Below, piece after piece: positions 27,882-36,123 of a stretch of 64,000 bases of DNA (positions are counted from its first letter, which is position 1; each line of letters opens with the position of its first letter). A program made the translations under genes and the position numbers. The notes beneath the pieces are model-generated. The model was not told where the DNA came from. It saw nothing but the letters and a program-made list of their open reading frames with translations, and searched no databases. Source of the DNA: Flavobacterium sp. HJJ. Its GTDB lineage: Bacteria; Bacteroidota; Bacteroidia; Flavobacteriales; Flavobacteriaceae. The stretch covers positions 1 to 64,000 of the forward strand of contig NZ_JADKPR010000008.1 in the NCBI RefSeq assembly GCF_015351475.1. The letters run 5' to 3'.

Positions 27882-28700
27882 TTAAACTCCGCTAAAAATT
27901 GTAAAACCGCCGTCCAAAGTTACTTTTGATCCAGTTGCAAATTTAGACGCATCACTTAACAGCCAAACCAAACCTCCAATCAACTCTTCTGGATTACCAA
28001 AACGTCCGTAAGGAGTATTTTGAATTACCAAATTACCTCTTTCAGTCAGACTGCCGTCAGCGTTGGTCAATAAAGTTCTGTTTTGTTCTGTTAAGAAGAA
28101 ACCAGGAGCTATTGAATTCATTCGGATTTTATCGCCATAACGTTTAGCAAGTTCTACCGCAAACCATTTTGTATAAGAATCAATGGCTGATTTTGCCAAG
28201 CTGTATCCTAAAACCTTGGTCATTGCTGCAACTGTAGATACCGAAGAAATATTCACAATGCTTCCTTTCCCAGCAGTGTCTTTCATAGCTTCACCAAAAA
28301 TCTGAGTTGGCAATAGAGTTCCAAATAAATTAAGATTAATTACCTGCTGTAATGCATCTATATTTAATTTAAAAATATCCTGATTGGGCTGTACAACAGC
28401 ATCCGGCATGTTCCCGCCGGCTGCATTCACCAAACCGTCTATTTTGCCATATTTAGAAATGACCAAATCTCGAGCAGCAATTAAATCTGCTTCTATGGTA
28501 ACATCAGCAATTAATACAATTGCATTTCCGCCTTTATCAGTAATCTCTTTTGCACGCTCATTTGCTACTTTTTCATTTCTGCCCAAGATTCCAACTGTTG
28601 CTCCAGCCTCGGCAATTCCATCCACAAATGCACCGCCTAGAATTCCGGTAGCACCTGTAACTACAATAACTTTATCTTTTAATAAGAAATCTGTTTTCAA
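27882..28700 (-). CDS. SDR-family oxidoreductase, probable D-mannonate oxidoreductase
   Basis: The 272-residue Rossmann-fold short-chain dehydrogenase has the cofactor motif TGATGILGGAF (about 16-26), NAAGG, a catalytic Ser in NISSVS, and the Tyr-x3-Lys pair in YSLAKSAID. Because it is directly followed by uxuA, the likely reaction is reversible reduction of D-fructuronate to D-mannonate, as known for SDR-type UxuB analogues in Bacillus; this is context-based. The best start appears to be TTG at 28700 (KTDFLLKDKVIVVTG). A TATCTTTC at 28740-28747 is a weak candidate -7 box. Copy 2 of the MITE-like element is 87 nt upstream. Confidence 0.85.
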   Translation of the reverse strand: MKTDFLLKDKVIVVTGATGILGGAFVDGIAEAGATVGILGRNEKVANERAKEITDKGGNAIVLIADVTIEADLIAARDLVISKYGKIDGLVNAAGGNMPDAVVQPNQDIFKLNIDALQQVINLNLFGTLLPTQIFGEAMKDTAGKGSIVNISSVSTVAAMTKVLGYSLAKSAIDSYTKWFAVELAKRYGDKIRMNSIAPGFFLTEQNRTLLTNADGSLTERGNLVIQNTPYGRFGNPEELIGGLVWLLSDASKFATGSKVTLDGGFTIFSGV

Positions 28701-28787
28701 TTTTGGTTATTTTTAATTAGTATTTTAATTTTAAGTCTCGAAAGATACGGATTTTATTAGGAAAGGAAATTGTTCCGCATAAAAAAG

Positions 28788-28968
28788 CACGGCATTCGCA
28801 TTTAAAAAAAGATAAACACGAATTTCACCAATTAACACTAATTCTTATCAAAATTGAAATCAAATTTTACAACTTTTTACAGTTTCGAATATTTTGTGTA
28901 ATTAAACAGCAATCTTAATTCGTGCAAATTAGTGTAATTCGTGTCAGAAACTTTTAAAAAATGCCGTG
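28788..28968. mobile_element. MITE-like element, copy 2
   Basis: This 181-bp non-coding element is the inverted counterpart of 4477-4651. Outer ends are a perfect CACGGCAT (28788-28795) and ATGCCGTG (28961-28968). Long imperfect inverted arms continue inward for about 55 bp, including ACGAATTtCACcAATTaaCAC facing its complement. It is flanked by ATAAAAAAG (28779-28787) and ATAAAAAAA (28969-28977), an 8-of-9 target-site duplication. The element occupies the 373-bp gap between lutC and the uxu operon; the rest of that gap shows no gene. Confidence 0.78.
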
Positions 28969-29073
28969 ATAAAAAAATGCACGCGCACAGCTATAATCAT
29001 GAAATCTCAACTGAATCGACAAAACAGCTCAGCCATTGTGACTATTAAAAATCTGAAAAAAAACAAAAAGCGG

Positions 29074-29664
29074 TTATTCCATTAAAAAAACAGTCAGTCC
29101 TCTTGCTCCGTGCGCCCCTAAAACTAAAGACTGTTCAATATCGGCCGTTTTTGAAGGTCCTGCGATAAAGGTTCCAAAACCATATTCCTGATTACCAATA
29201 CGGTCATAAGCCTGATGCATTTTGGCAACAATATCTTTTTTATTAACAACTATTGCTAAATACTGCGGGATAAAAGTCGAAACCCTTTGTCCCATTAAGT
29301 CATCTGTAACCCAAAGTGCACTGTTTTCGGCTACGCCAAAATGCGCTTTAACGAGAATAAGTTCGGCATTCTGCAGAGAATGAGGATCGTCGTTGGTCCA
29401 ATCCAAATTTGCAACTTCAGAAAGTTCTGGAAGAGTCGTTAGTATACGTTTACTGATATCGAAATTTTCTTTAACAAAAGTAACAATTTCAGCATAACTT
29501 GATACTTCTTCAAAATCCCCTCCAATGCCTTTTAAAATCGTTTTATACTGCTCTAAAACATCCAAATCAGATTCTTTTAAAGGTTCTAAACTTGGAAGTT
29601 CATTCAGCTCTTTTGGCTGATTCTGTTTTATTTTTTGTAAAATAGATTCTTTACTGCTCATCAT
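29074..29664 (-). CDS. lutC: LutC-type lactate utilization protein (LUD domain)
   Basis: The 196-residue protein is the LutC subunit of the LutABC L-lactate oxidation system. It has a LUD domain with LILVKAHFGVAENSALWVTDD and the C-terminal AGPSKTADIEQSLVLGAHGARGLTVFL segment, here interrupted by the usual Gly-Ala turn. The ATG overlaps the end of lutB by 14 nt, so they are translationally coupled. In this operon it would oxidise the L-lactate made from rhamnose via lactaldehyde. It is the last gene before a long gap. Confidence 0.9.
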   Translation of the reverse strand: MMSSKESILQKIKQNQPKELNELPSLEPLKESDLDVLEQYKTILKGIGGDFEEVSSYAEIVTFVKENFDISKRILTTLPELSEVANLDWTNDDPHSLQNAELILVKAHFGVAENSALWVTDDLMGQRVSTFIPQYLAIVVNKKDIVAKMHQAYDRIGNQEYGFGTFIAGPSKTADIEQSLVLGAHGARGLTVFLME

Positions 29665-31054
29665 TTTTCCCTTTAGCTGCTTTACCGTTTTTCTTGTACC
29701 ATTCCCTAAAAGATTCTTCAGGAACTTTAGGCATTTCCCTCTGGTCGTACCATTTATTCAGTTTATTATTTACCAGACCAGGCAGATTCTTCATTGCAAA
29801 ACGGCCGGATATACCAGCAATTTCAAATACCGTAGGATTAGCTAAAACTGTTGCCATAGTTTTCATAGCTATCGTTTTGGCTTTTGGAGTATAACCCTCT
29901 TTTACTAAAACCTGTCTCCATTTGTATAACTGATCATGAATATCAATTTTTACAGGGCATACATTTGTGCAGGAACCGCATAAAGTACTGGCAAAAGGTA
30001 AATCAGCATTCTTTTTCATGTCCAGATTAGGAGCCAAAATCGAACCAATTGGTCCTGCAACTGCATTGTGGTAACTATGTCCTCCGCTTCGTCTGTACAC
30101 TGGGCAGGTATTCATGCAGGCGCCACAGCGGATGCATTTCAATGAATTTCTAAAATCTTCTCTTCCTAACTGCTCACTTCTTCCATTATCAACGATAACG
30201 ATATGAATCTCTTTGCCGTCTCTTGGTTTTTTGAAGTGGCTGGAAAACGTTGTTATAGGCTGTCCAGTGGCGCTTCTTGCCAATAATCGCAGGAAAACCC
30301 CTAAATGCTCACGCTGCGGAATTAATTTTTCAAATCCCATACAGGCTATATGAACGTCAGCTAAGTGCGCACCCATATCTGCATTTCCTTCATTGGTACA
30401 AACCACGAATTCACCAGTTTCGGCAACTGCAAAATTTACTCCTGTTAGGGCAGCTTTACGCGTCAAAAAAACATCTCTTAAATGATGACGGGCAGATTCG
30501 GTTAAATACTGCGGATCAATATTTCCTTTTTCTGTTCCAAGATGTTCATGGAAAGTTTCACTTACATCTTCTTTTTTTAGATGAATAGCAGGCAGAACGA
30601 TATGGCTTGGCGGTTCGTTACGAAGCTGAACAATGCGCTCTCCTAAATCTGAATCTATAACATCAATGCCTCGCTCTGTCAGATAATCATTCAAATGGCA
30701 TTCTTCGGTAAGCATCGATTTAGATTTTACCATTTGCTTGATGTTATGCTTTTCTAATATCGAATGAACAATAACATTATGCTCCTCGGCATTGGCAGCC
30801 CAGTGAACAATAATTCCATTCTTTTGAGCATTGGTTTCAAATTCCACCAAATAATCATGGATATTTGAAAGCACATTGAATTTTATTTTTGATGCTGTTT
30901 CTCTAAGCAGTTCCCATTCCGGAATCTGATGTGCAGATCTATCTCTTTTTTCACGAACAAACCAAAGCGTTTCGTCATGCCAATTGACACGCTCTACATT
31001 TTTATTAAAAATGGCAGCGGCTTCACTGTGCGGTATCGTTTTATTTGAACTCAT
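29651..31054 (-). CDS. lutB: LutB-type iron-sulfur lactate utilization protein
   Basis: The 467-residue LutB has an N-terminal LUD domain (about 60-300, with AETGEFVVCTNEGNADMG) and two 4Fe-4S cluster motifs, CIRCGACMNTCPVYRR and CGSCTNVCPVKIDI, in the C-terminal third. With LutA and LutC it oxidises L-lactate to pyruvate, passing electrons to the chain. In most genomes lutA, lutB and lutC are adjacent. Here lutB is separated from lutA by a GH28 gene, 10 nt away. Confidence 0.92.
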   Translation of the reverse strand: MSSNKTIPHSEAAAIFNKNVERVNWHDETLWFVREKRDRSAHQIPEWELLRETASKIKFNVLSNIHDYLVEFETNAQKNGIIVHWAANAEEHNVIVHSILEKHNIKQMVKSKSMLTEECHLNDYLTERGIDVIDSDLGERIVQLRNEPPSHIVLPAIHLKKEDVSETFHEHLGTEKGNIDPQYLTESARHHLRDVFLTRKAALTGVNFAVAETGEFVVCTNEGNADMGAHLADVHIACMGFEKLIPQREHLGVFLRLLARSATGQPITTFSSHFKKPRDGKEIHIVIVDNGRSEQLGREDFRNSLKCIRCGACMNTCPVYRRSGGHSYHNAVAGPIGSILAPNLDMKKNADLPFASTLCGSCTNVCPVKIDIHDQLYKWRQVLVKEGYTPKAKTIAMKTMATVLANPTVFEIAGISGRFAMKNLPGLVNNKLNKWYDQREMPKVPEESFREWYKKNGKAAKGKNDEQ

Positions 31055-31064
31055 TTTGCCTTTT

Positions 31065-32435
31065 TTATTCTTTATCAGAAAAATTCAATACGTTTTCAGT
31101 AATGTATTTTTTATCAGTAATGGTTTCTGCTTTTACATTTTTTAGAAATATATTCTCTACGGGTAATTCTTTCTGACCTAATATTCGTGCAGTAAATTTC
31201 ACATTCGCAGCATTCACATTTTCGAGATATACATTTTTTATTGGTGTGAGTCTTCTTTCAATGGTCGGCACCAAATCCCTCCATTGGTACAATACATCAG
31301 TCTCAATCCCAAGTATTCCCAGATCGATTTTACCAGAAGCTACATTGCTGACATAAATATTGTTTACAAATCCGCCTCTTCGTTCGTTGGTTTTTATATA
31401 CAATAGATGATTTAGCTTTGCACCGTCAACTACATTGCATTTATCGATAAATACATTTTCGATACCTCCGGACAATTCACTTCCTATTGCGACCAATTGG
31501 TGGCCGTTTTTGACCGTGCAATTTCGGATAACAATATTTTTTGAAGGTGTATTTAATCGCCAGGCATTTTGTCCGCAGCCTGATTTTATAGCAATGGCAT
31601 CATCCCCCTGGTCAAATACGCAATTTTCGATTAACACATTTTGGGCCATCTCTGGATCGACACCATCATTATTATGTCCGTGTGCATATACTTTAAGGTT
31701 TCTAAGCACAACATCTTTGGATAAAAAAGGATGAATGGTCCAAAACGGGCTATTGGTGATTGAAACGCCATCCATCAATATATTCTGGCAGCGGTTAAAC
31801 TGAATAAACTGAGGGCGAAGATGAGCAGTGTCATTCACCATTAATCTCTCTTCCATCGGCTTTTCATAAGAAGCAAGATAATATAATCGTTTAAGGCTTT
31901 CCATGTGCGCTTTAGGGCGTTTAAACCATTCGGTCCAGACATCCATCTTCGCTTTCAATTCTCCTTCACCAGTGATAGCAACATTTTTGCATTGATAGGC
32001 ATAAATTAATGGAGAATAATTTAAACATTCATAACCTTCCCAAGTACTTTTGACAGCAGGCAGATAATCATTAGGATTTTCTGAAAATAAAAGAACAGCG
32101 CCTTTTTCTAAATGCAGATTAACATTGCTTTTAAAGTGAACTTTACCGGTAATCCATTCTCCTTTTGGAATTACTACAATACCGCCTCCCATTTTATTAG
32201 CCTTATCAATAGCTTGGGCTATAGCTTCTGAATTTTTATTTTTATCGCCTTGTACCGCACCAAAATCAGTAATGGTTAACTTTTTACAATTCTTAAAATT
32301 TGGAATGAAAATTTCAGGCATTTCAAATGGAGCTTTTACTTTTACTCCAATTAAAGTAACTGTATCTTTTTCAGCATTAAATGAAAAAAAACAAAAGGCA
32401 CAAACGACTAATAAAATTGAGATTACCTTTTTCAT
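31065..32435 (-). CDS. Secreted GH28 glycosidase inside the lut operon
   Basis: The 456-residue protein has a signal peptide (about 1-20) and a right-handed parallel beta-helix GH28 domain. Catalytic landmarks are NNDGVDPE, GDDAIAIKSG, GHQLVAIGSE and a YIKTN variant of the usual RIK, so the acidic triad is intact. GH28 members hydrolyse galacturonan or rhamnogalacturonan. The gene lies 5 nt below lutA and 10 nt above lutB, on the same strand, so it splits the lutABC cluster and probably shares its transcript. It differs from the second GH28 at 40943-42634. The bond it cleaves is not determined by the sequence. Confidence 0.9.
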   Translation of the reverse strand: MKKVISILLVVCAFCFFSFNAEKDTVTLIGVKVKAPFEMPEIFIPNFKNCKKLTITDFGAVQGDKNKNSEAIAQAIDKANKMGGGIVVIPKGEWITGKVHFKSNVNLHLEKGAVLLFSENPNDYLPAVKSTWEGYECLNYSPLIYAYQCKNVAITGEGELKAKMDVWTEWFKRPKAHMESLKRLYYLASYEKPMEERLMVNDTAHLRPQFIQFNRCQNILMDGVSITNSPFWTIHPFLSKDVVLRNLKVYAHGHNNDGVDPEMAQNVLIENCVFDQGDDAIAIKSGCGQNAWRLNTPSKNIVIRNCTVKNGHQLVAIGSELSGGIENVFIDKCNVVDGAKLNHLLYIKTNERRGGFVNNIYVSNVASGKIDLGILGIETDVLYQWRDLVPTIERRLTPIKNVYLENVNAANVKFTARILGQKELPVENIFLKNVKAETITDKKYITENVLNFSDKE

Positions 32436-32440
32436 CGTGT

Positions 32441-33181
32441 TTACCTTTTTAAAGTATTTAAAATTTCTGCGATATGAATAGTTTTTATCGGGCTTTGCTG
32501 TCTTCGCAGAATACCTTCCAAATGCATTAGACAGGACATGTCTGCACCAGTAATATAATCAACCTGATGTTTTTCGTGATCTTTGATTCGGTCTTGCCCC
32601 ATTTTAACAGAAATGGCTTCTTCGGTCACACAAAAAGTACCTCCAAAACCGCAGCATTCATCTTTTCGGGATAAGGATACCAAATCGATCCCTTTAATTT
32701 TGGTTAATAACTGTCCGGGTTTTGAAAAGGACGGAGCATTTAATTCACTCATCTGCGAAAGTTTCAGTCCTCTCTGTCCATGACAGCTTTGATGCATTCC
32801 TACTTTAAACGGAAAATCACCTTCTATACTTTCAATTTTTAAAACATCAGTAATAAATTCGGTTAACTCGTAAACAGTAGATCGGATTTTTGCAGCTAAT
32901 TCTTTGTTGGTATCGCTGTGCAGATGTTCTTTTACGTGCATCACACAGCTTCCCGAAGGACAGACAATGTAATCAAAACCGGTGAAATTAGCAATGAAAT
33001 TAGCATCGCATCCTTCTGTTAAATGCTGATAACCGCTATTTGCCATCGGCTGTCCGCAGCATGTCTGCTTCATTGGAAAATCAACATCACAGCCTAATTT
33101 TTGCAATAACTCAAGTGTAGCAATACCAATTTTTGGGTAAAATTGGTCTACATAGCAGGGAATAAAAAGTCCAATTCTCAT
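32441..33181 (-). CDS. lutA: LutA-type Cys-rich lactate utilization protein
   Basis: The 246-residue LutA has two CCG-type cysteine-rich domains, seen as CCGQPMANSGY near residue 41 and CCGFGGTFCVTEE in the second half, with C-rich CPSGSCVMHV between them. Such proteins bind iron-sulfur or heterodisulfide-type clusters and work with LutB and LutC. It follows rhaB after 172 nt, in which I see no TAnnTTTG box, so it may be read from the rhaT promoter. The stop is 5 nt before the GH28 start. Confidence 0.9.
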   Translation of the reverse strand: MRIGLFIPCYVDQFYPKIGIATLELLQKLGCDVDFPMKQTCCGQPMANSGYQHLTEGCDANFIANFTGFDYIVCPSGSCVMHVKEHLHSDTNKELAAKIRSTVYELTEFITDVLKIESIEGDFPFKVGMHQSCHGQRGLKLSQMSELNAPSFSKPGQLLTKIKGIDLVSLSRKDECCGFGGTFCVTEEAISVKMGQDRIKDHEKHQVDYITGADMSCLMHLEGILRRQQSPIKTIHIAEILNTLKR

Positions 33182-33353
33182 ATGGAGATATTTATTTTTT
33201 TATTGGTCATATGTAATTCGCATAACTTCATTGGTATTTCAGATCAATTTTCTGTTCTGCTCATTTCATATGGAAATATTTTTTTTAAGAATAACGCATC
33301 ACGATATTCTCAATATTCATCTCATAGAGATTAAAATTTTATTGGTTCCGATA

Positions 33354-34730
33354 TTAAAATAATAAAGGAACCAATTTTTTCATCCTATAATTTTCTTTAA
33401 GAAACTGGGATGTAATTTGTTTTTCTGAAATAACCATTGCTGCTCCTAAAGCGGAACCTAATGGCGAGTGTGTAGATAAAACTTTAAATGAACTGAAATG
33501 ATGTGACATCAATTTCATAAAAACATCATTATCAGTAAATCCGCCGTCAATAAATATCTTTTTAATTTTACTATTTCCAATAGCTTTATTGATAGTATCT
33601 ACCTGCAGTTCCATTAACTCAATCATTAACTGATGATAAGCCTCTTCAAAAGTATCGAATAAATTCAATTCTGTTTTTTGTGGCAGACGCTGCAGAGAAA
33701 TCCCCTCAAATTTAAAGTAAACTGCTGGTTTTTCAATTAAATTCAAATAAATATTCTGGTCGAATTTTACTTCGCGGTGATAACCGTACTCCTTTTTATA
33801 GTATTCGCAAAGTTTTTCAACCTGCAGTCGGTATTCATTACCCATAAAAAAACGGGAAGCTTTAACTCTTTTACCGTCAATACGCAGATAATTCAAGCAA
33901 TTGTTTGAGATATCTTCTTTATTTAAATTTTCGGAATTAAAAGGATTCAGCGCAATGCTCCAAGTACCTGTTGAAAGCAGTAAAAATGGTTTCTTTTTAC
34001 TTAAAACATAAGGCAGCAAGGCAGAGGAACTGTCATGAATCCCCACTCCAATTTTTATTTTTTTATTTTTATATATCGTATTAATACTGGCAGAAGTTGG
34101 AACAATTGGAGGCAGTATTTTATCAATACCCTCATCATGAACCCATTTATGATACTCTTCGTGCTCATAATTCCATAAATTAGTATGGCATCCAATACTG
34201 GTATATTCACTCACAGGAATTCCTGTAAATAAATAAGACAGATATTGTGGCAGATGCAGGCTGCATTTTATCTGAGCAAATATTTCAGGCTTGGTTTTTT
34301 TGATCCAGTAAAGCTGCATACCAGAGTTCAACAATCCTGATTGTGGCGGCGAAGCAGTTTCGGCACCAAATGTAAGAGCATCTCCATATTTGCTGTAAAA
34401 ATCCTCCAGAATTTCCTCTGGAAGCTCTTTTATGTAATTATAAAGCGGCGTTAGCGGTTTTCCTTTATAATCCAGATGAACCAAACTTGCGCCATAAGAC
34501 GAAAAATTCAACGTTCTGACATCAAATTCTGCGGACTCTAAAACAGAATCAAAAGTATCTTTTATCCAACGTTTCAATGCTGCTAAATCTTCGGTTTCAA
34601 AACCGTCTTCATCTACTGTAAGCGGAAGATTTACGTAATCGCGATATACTTCATTATAGTCGTCGTCAAAAAGAAAAAACTTTTTATTCGTTTTCCCAAT
34701 ATCAAATACTGCATTTACCTTAATCATCAT
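33354..34730 (-). CDS. rhaB: FGGY-family sugar kinase, probable rhamnulokinase
   Basis: The 458-residue FGGY/ASKHA kinase has the phosphate-binding FDIGKTNKKFFLF at the N-terminus, a sugar-binding stretch around HLPQYLSYLFTG, and STGTWSIALNPF followed by FIDGGFTDN near the C-terminus. Its place between rhaI and lutA indicates L-rhamnulose phosphorylation to L-rhamnulose-1-phosphate, an assignment made from context and family rather than from a specific residue. Two ATGs (34730 and 34727) are possible. The upstream gene rhaI ends 3 nt before. Confidence 0.87.
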   Translation of the reverse strand: MMIKVNAVFDIGKTNKKFFLFDDDYNEVYRDYVNLPLTVDEDGFETEDLAALKRWIKDTFDSVLESAEFDVRTLNFSSYGASLVHLDYKGKPLTPLYNYIKELPEEILEDFYSKYGDALTFGAETASPPQSGLLNSGMQLYWIKKTKPEIFAQIKCSLHLPQYLSYLFTGIPVSEYTSIGCHTNLWNYEHEEYHKWVHDEGIDKILPPIVPTSASINTIYKNKKIKIGVGIHDSSSALLPYVLSKKKPFLLLSTGTWSIALNPFNSENLNKEDISNNCLNYLRIDGKRVKASRFFMGNEYRLQVEKLCEYYKKEYGYHREVKFDQNIYLNLIEKPAVYFKFEGISLQRLPQKTELNLFDTFEEAYHQLMIELMELQVDTINKAIGNSKIKKIFIDGGFTDNDVFMKLMSHHFSSFKVLSTHSPLGSALGAAMVISEKQITSQFLKENYRMKKLVPLLF

Positions 34731-34733
34731 AAC

Positions 34734-36008
34734 TTATAAGCCTGTAGCCATTGTTTTAAGTCCTCTTTCACCAATAAGTTCTTTTCTTACATTCAGATTA
34801 CGGTACAATGCAACAGGATTTAATGCTGCTCCATTGCGCAAACGAGCTTCAGCAACTAATGCGCGAACGTCTGTGCGGAAAGCATTCTGCAAAATTTCCT
34901 GAGCTTTTACTACGTCATTTTCTGCTTGTGCAATTTCTAATGCTTTTCTGTCTACCGAAAGTGCTTGCGCATAAGCAATCATAATCGCTTCAACAGACTG
35001 CAATAAATCTTCCAAAGGATCTTTGATATTGTGTGAAGCATCTATCATCCAGCCTAAATCTTTGGCGTGATTCATTCCTCTTGCATCCATACCTTCAACC
35101 AATTCGTTAAAAATCAAGAATAATTGGTATGGTTTCAAAGCTCCAGCTGTTAAATCGTCATCGCCATATTTTGAATCATTGAAGTGGAATCCACCCAATT
35201 TATCTTCCATCAGCAGTAAAGAAACAATCTGTTCAATATTTGCATTTGGCAGATGATGTCCTAAATCAACTAATGTTTTTGCTTTGTCCCCTAATTTTTT
35301 TACATACGAATACGACTGTCCCCAATCGGCAACAGTAGTAGAATAGAAATTAGGCTCCGCACATTTGTATTCTAAAAACAGTTTCCAGTTTGATGGAAGA
35401 GCTGCATAAATTTCCTGTAAACTTTCTAAAGTATTTTCGTAAGCTTTTCTGAAATTTAATTGACCTGGAAAATTAGATCCGTCTGCTAACCAAACAGTCA
35501 ATGATTCAGATCCTAATTCAATACCTTGTTTGATCACTTCGATGTTATGATCTACAGCTTGTTTACGTACCGCTTTATTTACATTTTGTAAAGAACCGTA
35601 TCTATATGAATATTCAGAATTAGCCTGATCTTGAAAAGTGTTGGAATTCACCGCATCAAACAATAAGTTATGCTGTGCCGCTAAGCTTTTTATGGCTTTA
35701 TGATCTTGCGGAATATCCCACGGAATATGCAGCGAGATAGCTCCCGAAGCATTATTAAGTGCATGAAGCAAACCTACATCTTCTATTTTTTCTTCTAATG
35801 AGCGCGGCTCTCCTCCTCCGGCAAAACGTCCAAAACGAGTACCTCCTGTTCCTAGTGCCCAAGATGGAATTGCAATTTGAAAATCAATTAATTTTTGAAT
35901 AATTGCCTCGTTGTCTGCTATTTCAGAAACGGTAAAAATTAATTTATTGGAATGACTTTTTAGTAAATCGTCATTATGTGAAGCTATTTTGTTTGATTCT
36001 ATTAACAT
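34734..36008 (-). CDS. rhaI: L-rhamnose isomerase (RhaI type)
   Basis: The 424-residue TIM-barrel isomerase converts L-rhamnose to L-rhamnulose. It belongs to the short RhaI branch found in Pseudomonas and Bacillus rather than the E. coli RhaA branch. Landmarks include the ALGTGGTRFGRFAGGGEPRS segment, SESLTVWLADGSNFPGQ, LFLEYKCAEPNFYST, LVDLGHHLPNANIEQI and FHFNDSKYGDDDLTAG, which carry the metal- and sugar-binding residues. Its operon neighbours are the fused aldolase/dehydrogenase upstream and the kinase downstream. Confidence 0.93.
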   Translation of the reverse strand: MLIESNKIASHNDDLLKSHSNKLIFTVSEIADNEAIIQKLIDFQIAIPSWALGTGGTRFGRFAGGGEPRSLEEKIEDVGLLHALNNASGAISLHIPWDIPQDHKAIKSLAAQHNLLFDAVNSNTFQDQANSEYSYRYGSLQNVNKAVRKQAVDHNIEVIKQGIELGSESLTVWLADGSNFPGQLNFRKAYENTLESLQEIYAALPSNWKLFLEYKCAEPNFYSTTVADWGQSYSYVKKLGDKAKTLVDLGHHLPNANIEQIVSLLLMEDKLGGFHFNDSKYGDDDLTAGALKPYQLFLIFNELVEGMDARGMNHAKDLGWMIDASHNIKDPLEDLLQSVEAIMIAYAQALSVDRKALEIAQAENDVVKAQEILQNAFRTDVRALVAEARLRNGAALNPVALYRNLNVRKELIGERGLKTMATGL

Positions 36009-36058
36009 AATCTTGTTTGTATTATTAGAGTTTGCAATTTACGTGATTTTAAAGTAAA

Positions 36059-36085
36059 CTAACGTTTGAAACCATCAAACGTTAG
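36059..36085. other. Intra-operon perfect hairpin between the rhaD fusion and rhaI
   Basis: CTAACGTTTG and CAAACGTTAG form a perfect 10-bp stem with a 7-nt loop. It lies in the 115-nt spacer between two genes of one operon. No U-run follows on the minus strand, so it is a weak terminator at best and may instead be an mRNA-processing or stability element. Confidence 0.6.
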
Positions 36086-36123
36086 CTACTTCTGGTTAAA
36101 CCAATAAACCAACCAAATCAATA

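Noticed and set aside
28384..28716. 110-residue plus-strand frame over the SDR gene
   Set aside because: It is antisense to a well supported SDR gene and has no family character.
33180..33290. Two CATATGGA(G/A)ATATTT segments near the lutA start
   Set aside because: The similarity is short and AT-rich, and one copy is just the lutA start context; it is not enough to call a repeat or site.
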